Position numbers and translations under genes: made by a program. A DNA stretch of 5,753 nucleotides from an uncultured Achromobacter sp. (GTDB lineage Bacteria > Pseudomonadota > Gammaproteobacteria > Burkholderiales > Burkholderiaceae_B). This document shows, piece after piece, positions 1 to 5,232 of the stretch. Position 1 is the first letter of the stretch, and every line of letters begins with the position of its first letter. The notes below the pieces were generated by a model. The model was not told the DNA's origin and ran no database searches. It saw nothing but the letters and a program-made list of their open reading frames with translations. The stretch spans positions 1-5,753 of the forward strand of contig CAJYKY010000051.1 in NCBI GenBank assembly GCA_913775005.1, written 5' to 3'.

Positions 1-1026
1 TTATTTTGTAACAGCGCCCGCTTCGGCCTGACGCAAGCGGATATCAATGGGGCCGCCCGGCTGCGGCGTCAGGCTGACGGGCGCCACGGCGGGCAGCGCG
101 TCCACCAGCGCCTCGGGCCGGTCGAGCGAGAACGACGCCGACACCCGCAAGCGCCCCGCCCTGTCATCGGCCAGCCGCAGGGGCGTGGCCAGATAACGGT
201 TCATTTCGCGCACCACCTCCGTCAGCGGGGCGTTCTTGAACACCACGCGTCCATCGCGCCACGCGGTGGCGCTTTGCACATCGGCAGGGGCCGGCACGCC
301 GATGGCGCCGCTGCCCGGCACGCGGATGCCGTGGCCCGCACGCAGCACGGCATGGCCAAAGTTCCACCAATGGCCGCCCGACACCTGCACCGTGCCGGAC
401 TCCACCAGCACGGCCACCTGGTCGGCGTCGCGGCGCACATCAAACACCGTGCCGGTCACGCGCACCACGCCGCTGCCCGCGTCCACCGTGAAAGGGCGCG
501 TGGCGTCCGGGCTGACGGTGAAGTTGATCTCGCCCCGGTCCAGCGTGACCTCGCGGCGGCCGGCAAGCAGCGCCACCTGCGCCTGGGTGCCGCCATTGAT
601 CTCCAACACCGAGCCATCGGGCAAGGTGAGCTGGCGGCGCTCGCCGCGTTCGGTCTGGATCATCGTGGTGAATGACGGCACCTCGGCCGGCAGCCGCCAT
701 GCCACCGCGATGGCTACGGCCGCCACGGCTGCACAGGCCAGCGCCACGCGCAGCGCAAACGCGCCCTGCCGCCTGACACGCGGCCGCGCCGGCACCGGCC
801 CGCCCAGCAGGGCTTCGACCTGGGTGCGCGGCAAGTTCGCCGCCGCCGCCCCCAGTTGTTGCATGCGGTCGAACTCGCGTGCACCTTCGGGATGGTCGCG
901 CCGCCACCGGGCAAACGCGCGCCGGTCGCGGCGCGTGAGTTCGCCCGAATGCCAATGCGCGAACCAGCCGGCGGCAGAATCGGGAAGGCCTGACGAATCG
1001 CGGGAATGGGAAGAGAACATCGTCAT
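1..1026 (-). CDS. FecR-family transmembrane anti-sigma/sigma regulator
   Basis: A 341-residue inner-membrane protein that in this family binds the partner ECF sigma factor in the cytoplasm and relays a signal from a TonB-dependent receptor through its periplasmic part. Domains seen: a cytoplasmic N-terminal DUF4880-like segment at about 17-58 with tryptophans W21, W25 and W41; one hydrophobic span at about 89-111 after a basic stretch (RPRVRR); a FecR core at about 125-216 (LTLPDGSVLEIN, GEINFTV, VTGTVFDV, VLVESGTVQV); and a C-terminal DUF4974/STN-like segment at about 264-325. Length is normal for the family. The start ATG overlaps the sigma-factor stop as ATGA, and no good Shine-Dalgarno precedes it, so translational coupling is likely; an in-frame ATG two codons later is possible. 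The stop codon is the first three bases of the window, so the expected receptor gene would lie just outside. The substrate (citrate-iron, heme, siderophore) cannot be told from this sequence. Confidence 0.93.
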   Translation of the reverse strand: MTMFSSHSRDSSGLPDSAAGWFAHWHSGELTRRDRRAFARWRRDHPEGAREFDRMQQLGAAAANLPRTQVEALLGGPVPARPRVRRQGAFALRVALACAAVAAVAIAVAWRLPAEVPSFTTMIQTERGERRQLTLPDGSVLEINGGTQAQVALLAGRREVTLDRGEINFTVSPDATRPFTVDAGSGVVRVTGTVFDVRRDADQVAVLVESGTVQVSGGHWWNFGHAVLRAGHGIRVPGSGAIGVPAPADVQSATAWRDGRVVFKNAPLTEVVREMNRYLATPLRLADDRAGRLRVSASFSLDRPEALVDALPAVAPVSLTPQPGGPIDIRLRQAEAGAVTK

Positions 1027-1526
1027 GGAGTGTATTCGCGCAGCCGCTCTTGCACGTGCAGAATAGCGCGCATGACGTAGCGTTCAATCATGTTCTTGGA
1101 CAGGCCCATGTGCTGCGCCACCTCGGCCTGCGTCCAGCCTTCAATGCGGTTCAGCACAAACGCCTGGCGGCACTTGGGCGGCAGTTCCGCCAGCACTCTG
1201 GCCAGATCGTCGGCCAGGCGGGCCGCGCGGACCGGCGCGTCGGGGTCGTCCATGACCGGTTGATCGGCCTCGCCCAAGGCGTCCAGCGGCACATGTTCAA
1301 CCCGATCCTGGCGCCGCCACCGGTCGATCAAGCGATGCCCGGCCGCCTGGAACAGATAGCCCCGCGCCTTGAGTGCGACGCTGGCATCCGCCTTGAGCAG
1401 CCGCTCAACCGCGTCATGCGCCGCGTCTTCGGCGTCGTGCCGATTGCCCGTGCGGCGGCTCCATACGCCCACCAGCTCGTCGTAATAGGCGAGCCAGCCG
1501 GTGCGGGGCGACGAGGAACGGGACAT
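1023..1526 (-). CDS. FecI-type ECF RNA polymerase sigma factor
   Basis: A 167-residue extracytoplasmic-function sigma factor that would direct RNA polymerase to the promoter of an iron or heme receptor gene. Sigma region 2 spans about 10-73, with the core-binding stretch DAEDAAHDAVERLL at 31-44 and the -10 recognition part GYLFQAAGHRLIDRWRR at 56-72. Region 4 spans about 104-160, with the helix-turn-helix WTQAEVAQHMGLSKNMIERY at 131-150; the KNMIERY-type recognition helix is typical of FecI relatives. Length is normal. No ATG, GTG or TTG exists upstream in frame before a stop at 1566-1568, so the start is fixed to the ATG at 1526 unless an internal one is used. The Shine-Dalgarno is poor (CTTCCCTTCGGTTC before ATG). 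It is the first gene of a two-gene unit with the FecR-like protein (4-bp overlap) behind a Fur-box promoter. Hur/Rhu-type heme regulators of Bordetella are one possible match, but not provable here. Confidence 0.93.
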   Translation of the reverse strand: MSRSSSPRTGWLAYYDELVGVWSRRTGNRHDAEDAAHDAVERLLKADASVALKARGYLFQAAGHRLIDRWRRQDRVEHVPLDALGEADQPVMDDPDAPVRAARLADDLARVLAELPPKCRQAFVLNRIEGWTQAEVAQHMGLSKNMIERYVMRAILHVQERLREYTP

Positions 1527-1562
1527 GAACCGAAGGGAAGCCGGGAAAGACCAGGGTGGCGA

Positions 1563-1590
1563 ATTTTACAAATAATTCTCATTACCGCAA
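1563..1590 (-). promoter_or_regulatory. Sigma-70-like promoter with a Fur box for the sigma-factor gene
   Basis: On the minus strand a -35 TTGCGG (1585-1590) is followed after 16 bp by a -10 TAAAAT (1563-1568), which matches the consensus at five of six positions. The spacer and -10 contain TGAGAATTATTTGTA (1567-1581). Compared with the 7-1-7 Fur consensus TGATAATnATTATCA, it matches 10 of 14 defined positions, with six of seven in the first half. Fur bound here would block RNA polymerase when iron is plentiful. The predicted transcription start lies near 1556, giving a leader of about 30 nt. The promoter is seen in sequence; iron control is inferred from the site and from the FecI/FecR family. 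Confidence 0.65.
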
Positions 1591-1667
1591 GTCGGTGTTT
1601 TGCGCCGGTATTTCGCGCCGGTATTTCTTACCGGTACTTCTCGCCATATTTTCCACGTCCGGATTTC
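1589..1667. repeat. Degenerate 13-bp tandem repeat array, six units
   Basis: Units read on the plus strand are 1589-1601, 1602-1614, 1615-1627, 1628-1640, 1641-1653 and 1654-1667 (the last is 14 bp). Units two and three are identical (GCGCCGGTATTTC). Unit four matches them at 9 of 13 positions, and units one and five each at 8 of 13. Most keep a central CCGG and a TTTC-like end; on the minus strand the consensus is GAAATACCGGCGC. Unit four contains the perfect palindrome TACCGGTA. The array touches the -35 element of the sigma-factor promoter. No reading frame here looks real. It may be a minisatellite or a set of activator sites. Confidence 0.7.
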
Positions 1668-1690
1668 AGGTCTCCGAGGGTTCGGGTTCC

Positions 1691-1735
1691 CTGCTTTTCA
1701 ATCCGCTGCTTTGCCAACCCCTGCTTTCCGGTTCC
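1691..1735. repeat. 15-bp imperfect tandem repeat, three units
   Basis: Three adjacent 15-bp units start with the same seven bases CTGCTTT: 1691-1705 (CTGCTTTTCAATCCG), 1706-1720 (CTGCTTTGCCAACCC) and 1721-1735 (CTGCTTTCCGGTTCC). The second half of each unit has drifted. The array lies between the end of the 80-residue gene and the 13-bp array, separated from the latter by 23 bp. It is outside any credible gene. Function unknown. Confidence 0.6.
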
Positions 1736-1747
1736 AGTTTCGTCCGC

Positions 1748-1990
1748 TCAATAATCCATCGGAATGTGGCTTTGCGCCGCGCGCAGTTCCTGGATGTGGC
1801 GTTCGGCCTCCTGCCGTTCGGCTTCGGGCGGCAGCGGCCGCCAACCGACCATAATGCCGGGCGTCTTCACCGGCATCCAACCCAGCACGCTGTATAGCGT
1901 GATGGCGGTGCAACCTGTATCGAAGCGTGTTTCGTAATAGCCCTGCCGATCCGGCGTGGTGTCGCCAGACGTCCAATCCAACTGAGACAT
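1748..1990 (-). CDS. Hypothetical 80-residue protein
   Basis: A small soluble protein that I do not recognise. The start ATG at 1990 is chosen because GAGGAG (1997-2002) sits 6 nt upstream, an excellent ribosome binding site; longer in-frame starts up to 2149 lack one and run into the terminator hairpin. The protein begins MSQLDWTSGD, has a central aromatic and hydrophobic part (GYYETRF, TAITLYSVLGWMPV, GIMVGWRPLPPE) and ends in a charged, probably helical tail (EAERQEAERHIQELRAAQ). The closing GWRPLP recalls the end of DUF551-type small proteins, but that resemblance is weak. There is no signal peptide or membrane span. It stands alone, between a terminator upstream and a repeat block downstream; no clear terminator of its own was found. 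Confidence 0.6.
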   Translation of the reverse strand: MSQLDWTSGDTTPDRQGYYETRFDTGCTAITLYSVLGWMPVKTPGIMVGWRPLPPEAERQEAERHIQELRAAQSHIPMDY

Positions 1991-2148
1991 CCATGTCTCC
2001 TCATGGTGAAGCTTATGGGCAAGCGCGCCAGCTCCCGCGATCTGGTCTGGCGCTGTTTGATCGTAAAACGGGCTGCTTTCGTTTGTCTGCTCACCTTGCG
2101 CTTGCTTTGCAAATCTTGACAGAGGGAAATCCCTAGGCCGCCCATGCA
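1991..2148. other. Intergenic leader of the 80-residue gene
   Basis: About 160 bp without a supportable gene. It is less GC-rich than its surroundings. Small symmetrical elements are visible: TTTGCAAA (2106-2113), AGGGAAATCCCT (2123-2134, arms of five around AA) and CCTAGG (2132-2137). The promoter of the 80-residue gene should lie here, but I could not identify a convincing -35/-10 pair. A TTGACA at 2116-2121 faces the plus strand, where no gene follows. Confidence 0.4.
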
Positions 2149-2174
2149 AAGCGCCGCCTCGGAGGGCGGCGCTT
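2149..2174 (-). terminator. Intrinsic terminator after the SPFH gene
   Basis: A perfect 10-bp stem (AAGCGCCGCC at 2149-2158 with GGCGGCGCTT at 2165-2174) closes a 6-nt loop. It begins about 30 nt past the SPFH stop codon on the minus strand. The stem ends in CTTTGC on that strand, so the T-run is short, but the stem is very GC-rich and its position is right for ending the microprotein-SPFH transcript. Confidence 0.75.
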
Positions 2175-2204
2175 GATGGTTGCGGCCAGGGCTTGCCCGC
2201 GCGC

Positions 2205-3107
2205 TTACTTGATGCCGATGAACGGCAGCGCGGCGCCCGGCACCTGCGTGGCCGGCAGCACGCCGTCCCACTTTTCGACCGCGTTCAGGCTGACGAGATT
2301 GGTGTTGGCGGCCAGCGCTTCAGCCTTGGCGCGGATCGACGCCGCTTCGGCTTCACCGCGCATGCGGATGCCATCGGCTTCGGCCGTGAACTGCTGGCGG
2401 CGCGCATCGGCTTCGGCCTTGGCCTTCACCACCTGGATCTCGGCGTTGATCATCGCCGTTTCCTTTTGCTGACGCGTGGTTTCGATCTGCACCTGGGCCA
2501 GCATGCGCTGTTCAATCGAATGCTCATAGGCTTGCGAGAAGCCCACTTCTTCGATCTGCACGCCCACCACCTGCACCGGTGCGCCTTCCATCGTCTTCAA
2601 CACGGCGGTGTTCACATCCAGGCCCAGCTTCTGGCGTTCCTGGATGGCGCGCACGGCGGTGTACTGGCCGAACACGTTCTTCACGGCGTCGGGCGTCTTG
2701 CGTTCCAACACGCGCATTTGCAGGTTTTCGATCGTGCCGTATTCCGAGTAGAGCTCGGCCACGTGCTCGGGCGGCACGCGGTACGTGACCGACACGCGCA
2801 GGTGCGCGGGCTGTTGGTCGTAGCTATAGGCTTCCAGCTTTTCGAACACGAAGGTGTGGTCGCGCACCGACACCGTACGCACGTCGTCGATGAACGGCGT
2901 CTTGAAATCCAGGCCGGGGTCCGACACGCGCACCAGCTTGCCATTGCGCAGCACTACGCCGCGTTCGCCCTGATCCACCTGGAACCACGAACCGAACGCC
3001 ATGAACAGAATCAGGAAAAACAGAATGGTGGCACCGATGGCGACCTTGGCGTTGCGCGGCTTGACCGCGCCGATCTTCTTGACCATCTGGATGTCTGTCG
3101 GCTTCAC
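2205..3107 (-). CDS. Prohibitin-like SPFH/Band 7 membrane protein
   Basis: A 300-residue membrane-anchored scaffold protein of the SPFH (stomatin, prohibitin, flotillin, HflK/C) superfamily. Such proteins oligomerise into large membrane rings and often modulate membrane proteases or microdomains. It has a basic N-terminus, one hydrophobic span at about 21-39, an SPFH domain from about 40 to 195 (QVDQGERGVVLRNGK at 44-58, DPGLDFKTPF at 63-72, VSVTYRVPPEHV at 105-116), an Ala/Glu/Lys/Arg-rich coiled coil at about 195-268, and a prohibitin-like end WDGVLPATQVPG at 280-291. The start is a GTG: AAGGGA lies 7 to 8 nt before it and the GTGA overlaps the stop of the upstream microprotein. The first ATG, seven codons later, lacks a ribosome site. 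It differs from the HflK-HflC pair because no second SPFH gene adjoins it. The client protein is unknown. Confidence 0.92.
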   Translation of the reverse strand: MKPTDIQMVKKIGAVKPRNAKVAIGATILFFLILFMAFGSWFQVDQGERGVVLRNGKLVRVSDPGLDFKTPFIDDVRTVSVRDHTFVFEKLEAYSYDQQPAHLRVSVTYRVPPEHVAELYSEYGTIENLQMRVLERKTPDAVKNVFGQYTAVRAIQERQKLGLDVNTAVLKTMEGAPVQVVGVQIEEVGFSQAYEHSIEQRMLAQVQIETTRQQKETAMINAEIQVVKAKAEADARRQQFTAEADGIRMRGEAEAASIRAKAEALAANTNLVSLNAVEKWDGVLPATQVPGAALPFIGIK

Positions 3108-3220
3108 TTCGAATCCCTTTCTGATTTTGTGCGTTTACGATCCGAGAGCACGGCCGCGATGCCCCGCGCGAGCAAATAGGCGACGACCGCCGCCCCCACC
3201 AAGATCAGGAAATACCGCAT
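3104..3220 (-). CDS. 38-residue single-span membrane microprotein
   Basis: A very small protein with one hydrophobic helix at about 3-26 (starting MRYFLILVGAAVVAYLLARG) followed by a strongly basic, hydrophilic tail (SDRKRTKSERDSK). By the positive-inside rule the tail should be cytoplasmic. Its stop overlaps the GTG start of the SPFH gene by 4 bp, so the two are very likely co-translated, and the protein may be a partner or adaptor of the SPFH protein. The ATG at 3220 is preferred: a G-rich run lies just before it, acting as the only Shine-Dalgarno-like sequence. An alternative in-frame ATG at 3310 would add 30 residues without a hydrophobic or conserved look, would lack a ribosome site, and would read through the leader hairpin. 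I do not recognise the family. Confidence 0.65.
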   Translation of the reverse strand: MRYFLILVGAAVVAYLLARGIAAVLSDRKRTKSERDSK

Positions 3221-3359
3221 CGCGAGCCCCCCCCCGGGAAAGAAGCACGGGATTCTATCCCGTGATCCCAACGTATTTGCATCCAAAATTCGGGCAATGT
3301 TGCCAAGCATTTCTGGACGTATCTAGACATCCAATAAGCGGTGTGTCACGCGCTGAAAA
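3221..3359 (-). promoter_or_regulatory. Leader of the microprotein-SPFH operon: hairpin and G9 tract
   Basis: About 140 bp between the DUF4375 gene and the microprotein. It contains a perfect inverted repeat, CACGGGAT (3246-3253) and ATCCCGTG (3257-3264), with a 3-nt loop. On the minus strand this is followed by CTTCTTTCCC and then nine G (3227-3235) ending 6 nt before the ATG. A second ATCCC (3265-3269) could pair with the same GGGAT, giving a competing hairpin. A smaller dyad GGCAATGTTGCC lies at 3293-3304. The hairpin could terminate the DUF4375 transcript, or be an attenuator or operator for the SPFH unit. No strong promoter could be fixed; a GTGACA (3344-3349) is a possible but weak -35. 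Confidence 0.5.
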
Positions 3360-3995
3360 TCAGGCGCCATAAAAGCGCAAGCCCAGCCGCGACAGCGAAT
3401 CGGGATACTCCCAGAACGCCTCGTCCAGCCGCTCCAGTTCTTCCTGTTCCGCTTCGGTCATGGCGCCATAAATGTCATTGAGCTGCACGACTTCGGGCAT
3501 CGCTTCAAAGCGATCGATCAGCCCGCGCATGCGCGACAGGATGTCCAGCATATGCACCGCGTCGATCTTCCGAAGCGCCTGCAAGGCAAGCTGGCACGTC
3601 GCGTCGCCCCAGTTGCACAGGAACTGCATGAAGCCGCCATTGTTGATGTCTGCCTCCATGCGCCACAACGCAACCAGCTCCTGATCCACTTGCGACAGGC
3701 GGTCCAGCTTCCAGTCGGCGGCCTGCAACGTGGCCATGGCTTGTTCATAGCGCTGGTCCCACAGGATGTCGTGCACGTTCAACATGCCTTCGGCCGACGG
3801 CGCCAGCAGCGCGGGCCACACCACGCCATGCCCGTCATCGACCAGTTGCCATTGTTCGCGTTCGTCGGGCGTGGCCTTTGCCAAGCGGATGTGACGCGAG
3901 ATGAATTCCGACACCGTCATGCCATTGGCCAACGTCAGTTGCACGTGCGTGTCGGTCAGCGTCAGGGTCTTGATGCGGTAATCGGGCGTGGACAT
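3360..3995 (-). CDS. DUF2442-DUF4375 two-domain protein
   Basis: A 211-residue soluble protein. Residues about 5-65 (beginning YRIKTLTLTDTHVQLTLANG, then ISRHIRLAKA and VVWPALL) resemble DUF2442, a small beta-rich domain common near toxin-antitoxin genes. Residues about 80-208 resemble DUF4375, with the hallmark EADINNGGFMQFLCNWGD at 114-131, an alpha-helical middle (QLALQALRKIDAVHMLDIL) and an acidic C-terminal half (EAEQEELERLDEAFWEYPDS). DUF4375 includes DMP19 of Neisseria, a double-stranded-DNA mimic; whether this protein mimics DNA is inference only. The start at 3995 is chosen because the protein begins with the DUF2442 fold there and a candidate promoter lies just upstream. The frame stays open to 4190, but the extra residues look non-coding. 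The Shine-Dalgarno is weak. The gene is divergent from the protease gene, with about 170 bp between them. Confidence 0.75.
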   Translation of the reverse strand: MSTPDYRIKTLTLTDTHVQLTLANGMTVSEFISRHIRLAKATPDEREQWQLVDDGHGVVWPALLAPSAEGMLNVHDILWDQRYEQAMATLQAADWKLDRLSQVDQELVALWRMEADINNGGFMQFLCNWGDATCQLALQALRKIDAVHMLDILSRMRGLIDRFEAMPEVVQLNDIYGAMTEAEQEELERLDEAFWEYPDSLSRLGLRFYGA

Positions 3996-4027
3996 GGCAA
4001 TGTCATGGACAAAGTGGAAAGGACAGG

Positions 4028-4057
4028 AAAATACCTGGAACCACGCGGTGATGTCGA
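4028..4057 (-). promoter_or_regulatory. Candidate promoter of the DUF2442-DUF4375 gene
   Basis: On the minus strand TCGACA (4052-4057, five of six matches to the -35 consensus) is followed after 18 bp by TATTTT (4028-4033, four of six matches to -10). It would start transcription near 4021, about 25 nt before the chosen start codon. It lies inside the longer possible reading frame, which supports the shorter start. No comparable promoter for the divergent protease gene was found in the rest of the 3996-4167 gap. Confidence 0.35.
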
Positions 4058-4167
4058 GCCGCACGCTTGCTCGCATCACGCCGCAGTCTGTTACGCCAAG
4101 GCGCGCATGCGATCTGCTACCGTGAAATTTCGCTGCTGTCTGCGGCAGCGCTGAACATGGAGCCTGA

Positions 4168-5232
4168 ATGCCACGTCCTTCCGAGTCCACCCCCCTGATC
4201 GGCGTGATTCCCCCCTACGTGCTGGACCGCTTGGCGCAACACACCGATGCCCGCATCAGCATGCCCGCCGTCAAGACGCTGATCATCGACCAGCAGCAAC
4301 GCAGCCTGCGCGACATGGCAGAACGGCCACCGCGCGCGACGCTCGCCCCGAACGCGACGCCCACGGCTGCCGGCAAGCCGCAGCGCGCCGTCCACGACGC
4401 ACACAACGGCACGACGTTGCCCGGCACGCTGGTGCGTGCTGAAGGCCGTCCAAACAGCGGCGATGTCGCGGTGGACGAAGCCTACGCGCACCTGGGCGCC
4501 ACCTACAAACTGTTCTGGAATGTCTACCACCGCCACTCCATCGATGGCCATGGCCTGCCGCTGGTCGGCACCGTGCATTACGGCGAAGACTATGACAACG
4601 CCTTCTGGAACGGCGCGCAGATGGTGTTTGGCGACGGCGATGGCGAGATCTTCAATCGATTCACCGTGGCCGTGGACATCATTGGCCACGAGCTCACGCA
4701 TGGCGTCATCGACGCCGAAGCCGCGCTGCTTTATCAAGGGCAATCGGGCGCGTTGAATGAATCCTTGTGCGATGTATTCGGCGCGCTGGTCAAGCAGTAT
4801 GCGCTGGGCCAGTCCGCACGCGAGGCCGACTGGCTGGTCGGCGTGGGACTCTTTACCGAGAAGGTCAACGCGCGCGCGCTGCGTTCCATGTCGGAACCCG
4901 GCAGTGCCTACGACGACCCGGTGCTGGGCAAGGACCCGCAGCCCGCGCACATGCGCGACTACGCCGACACGCCCCGCGACAATGGCGGCGTGCACATCAA
5001 TTCCGGCATTCCCAACCGCGCGTTCTTCCTGGCGGCCACGTCGTTGGACGGCCCCGCCTGGAAAGGCGCCGGCCAGGTCTGGTACGACACGCTGTGCGAC
5101 AAGCGCCTGCGTCACGACGCGCAGTTCAAGGACTTCGCGGCCCTGACCGCCACCGTGGCGGCCGAACGGCACGGCCCAGCCGTGCATCAAGCCGTCCAGC
5201 AAGCCTGGGCCGCCGTAGGAGTCTTGCCATGA
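4168..5232 (+). CDS. Protealysin-like M4 (thermolysin family) metallopeptidase
   Basis: A 354-residue zinc endopeptidase proenzyme. The thermolysin motif HELTH sits at 174-178 (zinc ligands H174 and H178, catalytic E175). The third zinc ligand is E198 in ALNESLCDVFG, and the transition-state histidine is H276 in GVHINSG. Upstream family marks include DAHNGTTLPGTLVR at 77-90 and NAFWNGAQMVFGDGDG at 144-159. The N-terminal propeptide is short and carries IPPY at 14-17, equivalent to the PPL-type motif of protealysin precursors, instead of the long FTP/PepSY propeptide of secreted thermolysins. No signal peptide is present, so it is probably made in the cytoplasm, as protealysin is. Autocleavage should fall in the proline- and alanine-rich linker at about 50-75. 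GGAG (4159-4162) lies 5 nt before the ATG. The stop overlaps the start of the next gene as ATGA. Serratia protealysin cleaves actin and aids invasion; that role here is unproven. Confidence 0.95.
   Translation: MPRPSESTPLIGVIPPYVLDRLAQHTDARISMPAVKTLIIDQQQRSLRDMAERPPRATLAPNATPTAAGKPQRAVHDAHNGTTLPGTLVRAEGRPNSGDVAVDEAYAHLGATYKLFWNVYHRHSIDGHGLPLVGTVHYGEDYDNAFWNGAQMVFGDGDGEIFNRFTVAVDIIGHELTHGVIDAEAALLYQGQSGALNESLCDVFGALVKQYALGQSAREADWLVGVGLFTEKVNARALRSMSEPGSAYDDPVLGKDPQPAHMRDYADTPRDNGGVHINSGIPNRAFFLAATSLDGPAWKGAGQVWYDTLCDKRLRHDAQFKDFAALTATVAAERHGPAVHQAVQQAWAAVGVLP

Noticed and set aside
236..1066. Plus-strand open frame of 276 codons opposite the FecR-like gene
   Set aside because: Ser/Thr/Arg/Pro-rich, no motif, antisense to a clear FecR protein.
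1589..1735. CRISPR array
   Set aside because: The repeats are 13 and 15 bp, directly adjacent with no spacers, and no cas gene is near.
1556..1897. Plus-strand open frames through the repeat block giving Phe-rich repeating peptides
   Set aside because: All three frames stay open only because the repeats lack stops. The 13-bp unit is not a multiple of three, no ribosome site is evident, and the frames run antisense into the 80-residue gene.
1991..2149. N-terminal extension of the 80-residue protein back to an ATG at 2149
   Set aside because: The extension starts inside the terminator stem, has no ribosome binding site, and bypasses the strong GAGGAG before the chosen start.
2193..3179. Plus-strand open frame of 328 codons opposite the SPFH gene
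   Set aside because: The product is rich in His, Leu and Arg with no recognisable motif and mirrors the whole SPFH gene; an antisense shadow.
3996..4190. Longer starts for the DUF2442-DUF4375 protein
   Set aside because: The added residues lack family resemblance and overlap the candidate promoter and the divergent protease gene's start.
4117..5202. Long minus-strand open frame of 361 codons opposite the protease gene
   Set aside because: It is antisense to a gene with clear catalytic motifs. Its translation is the low-complexity Val/Ala/Arg/Gly mix expected from GC-rich third-position bias, and it has no domain signature.
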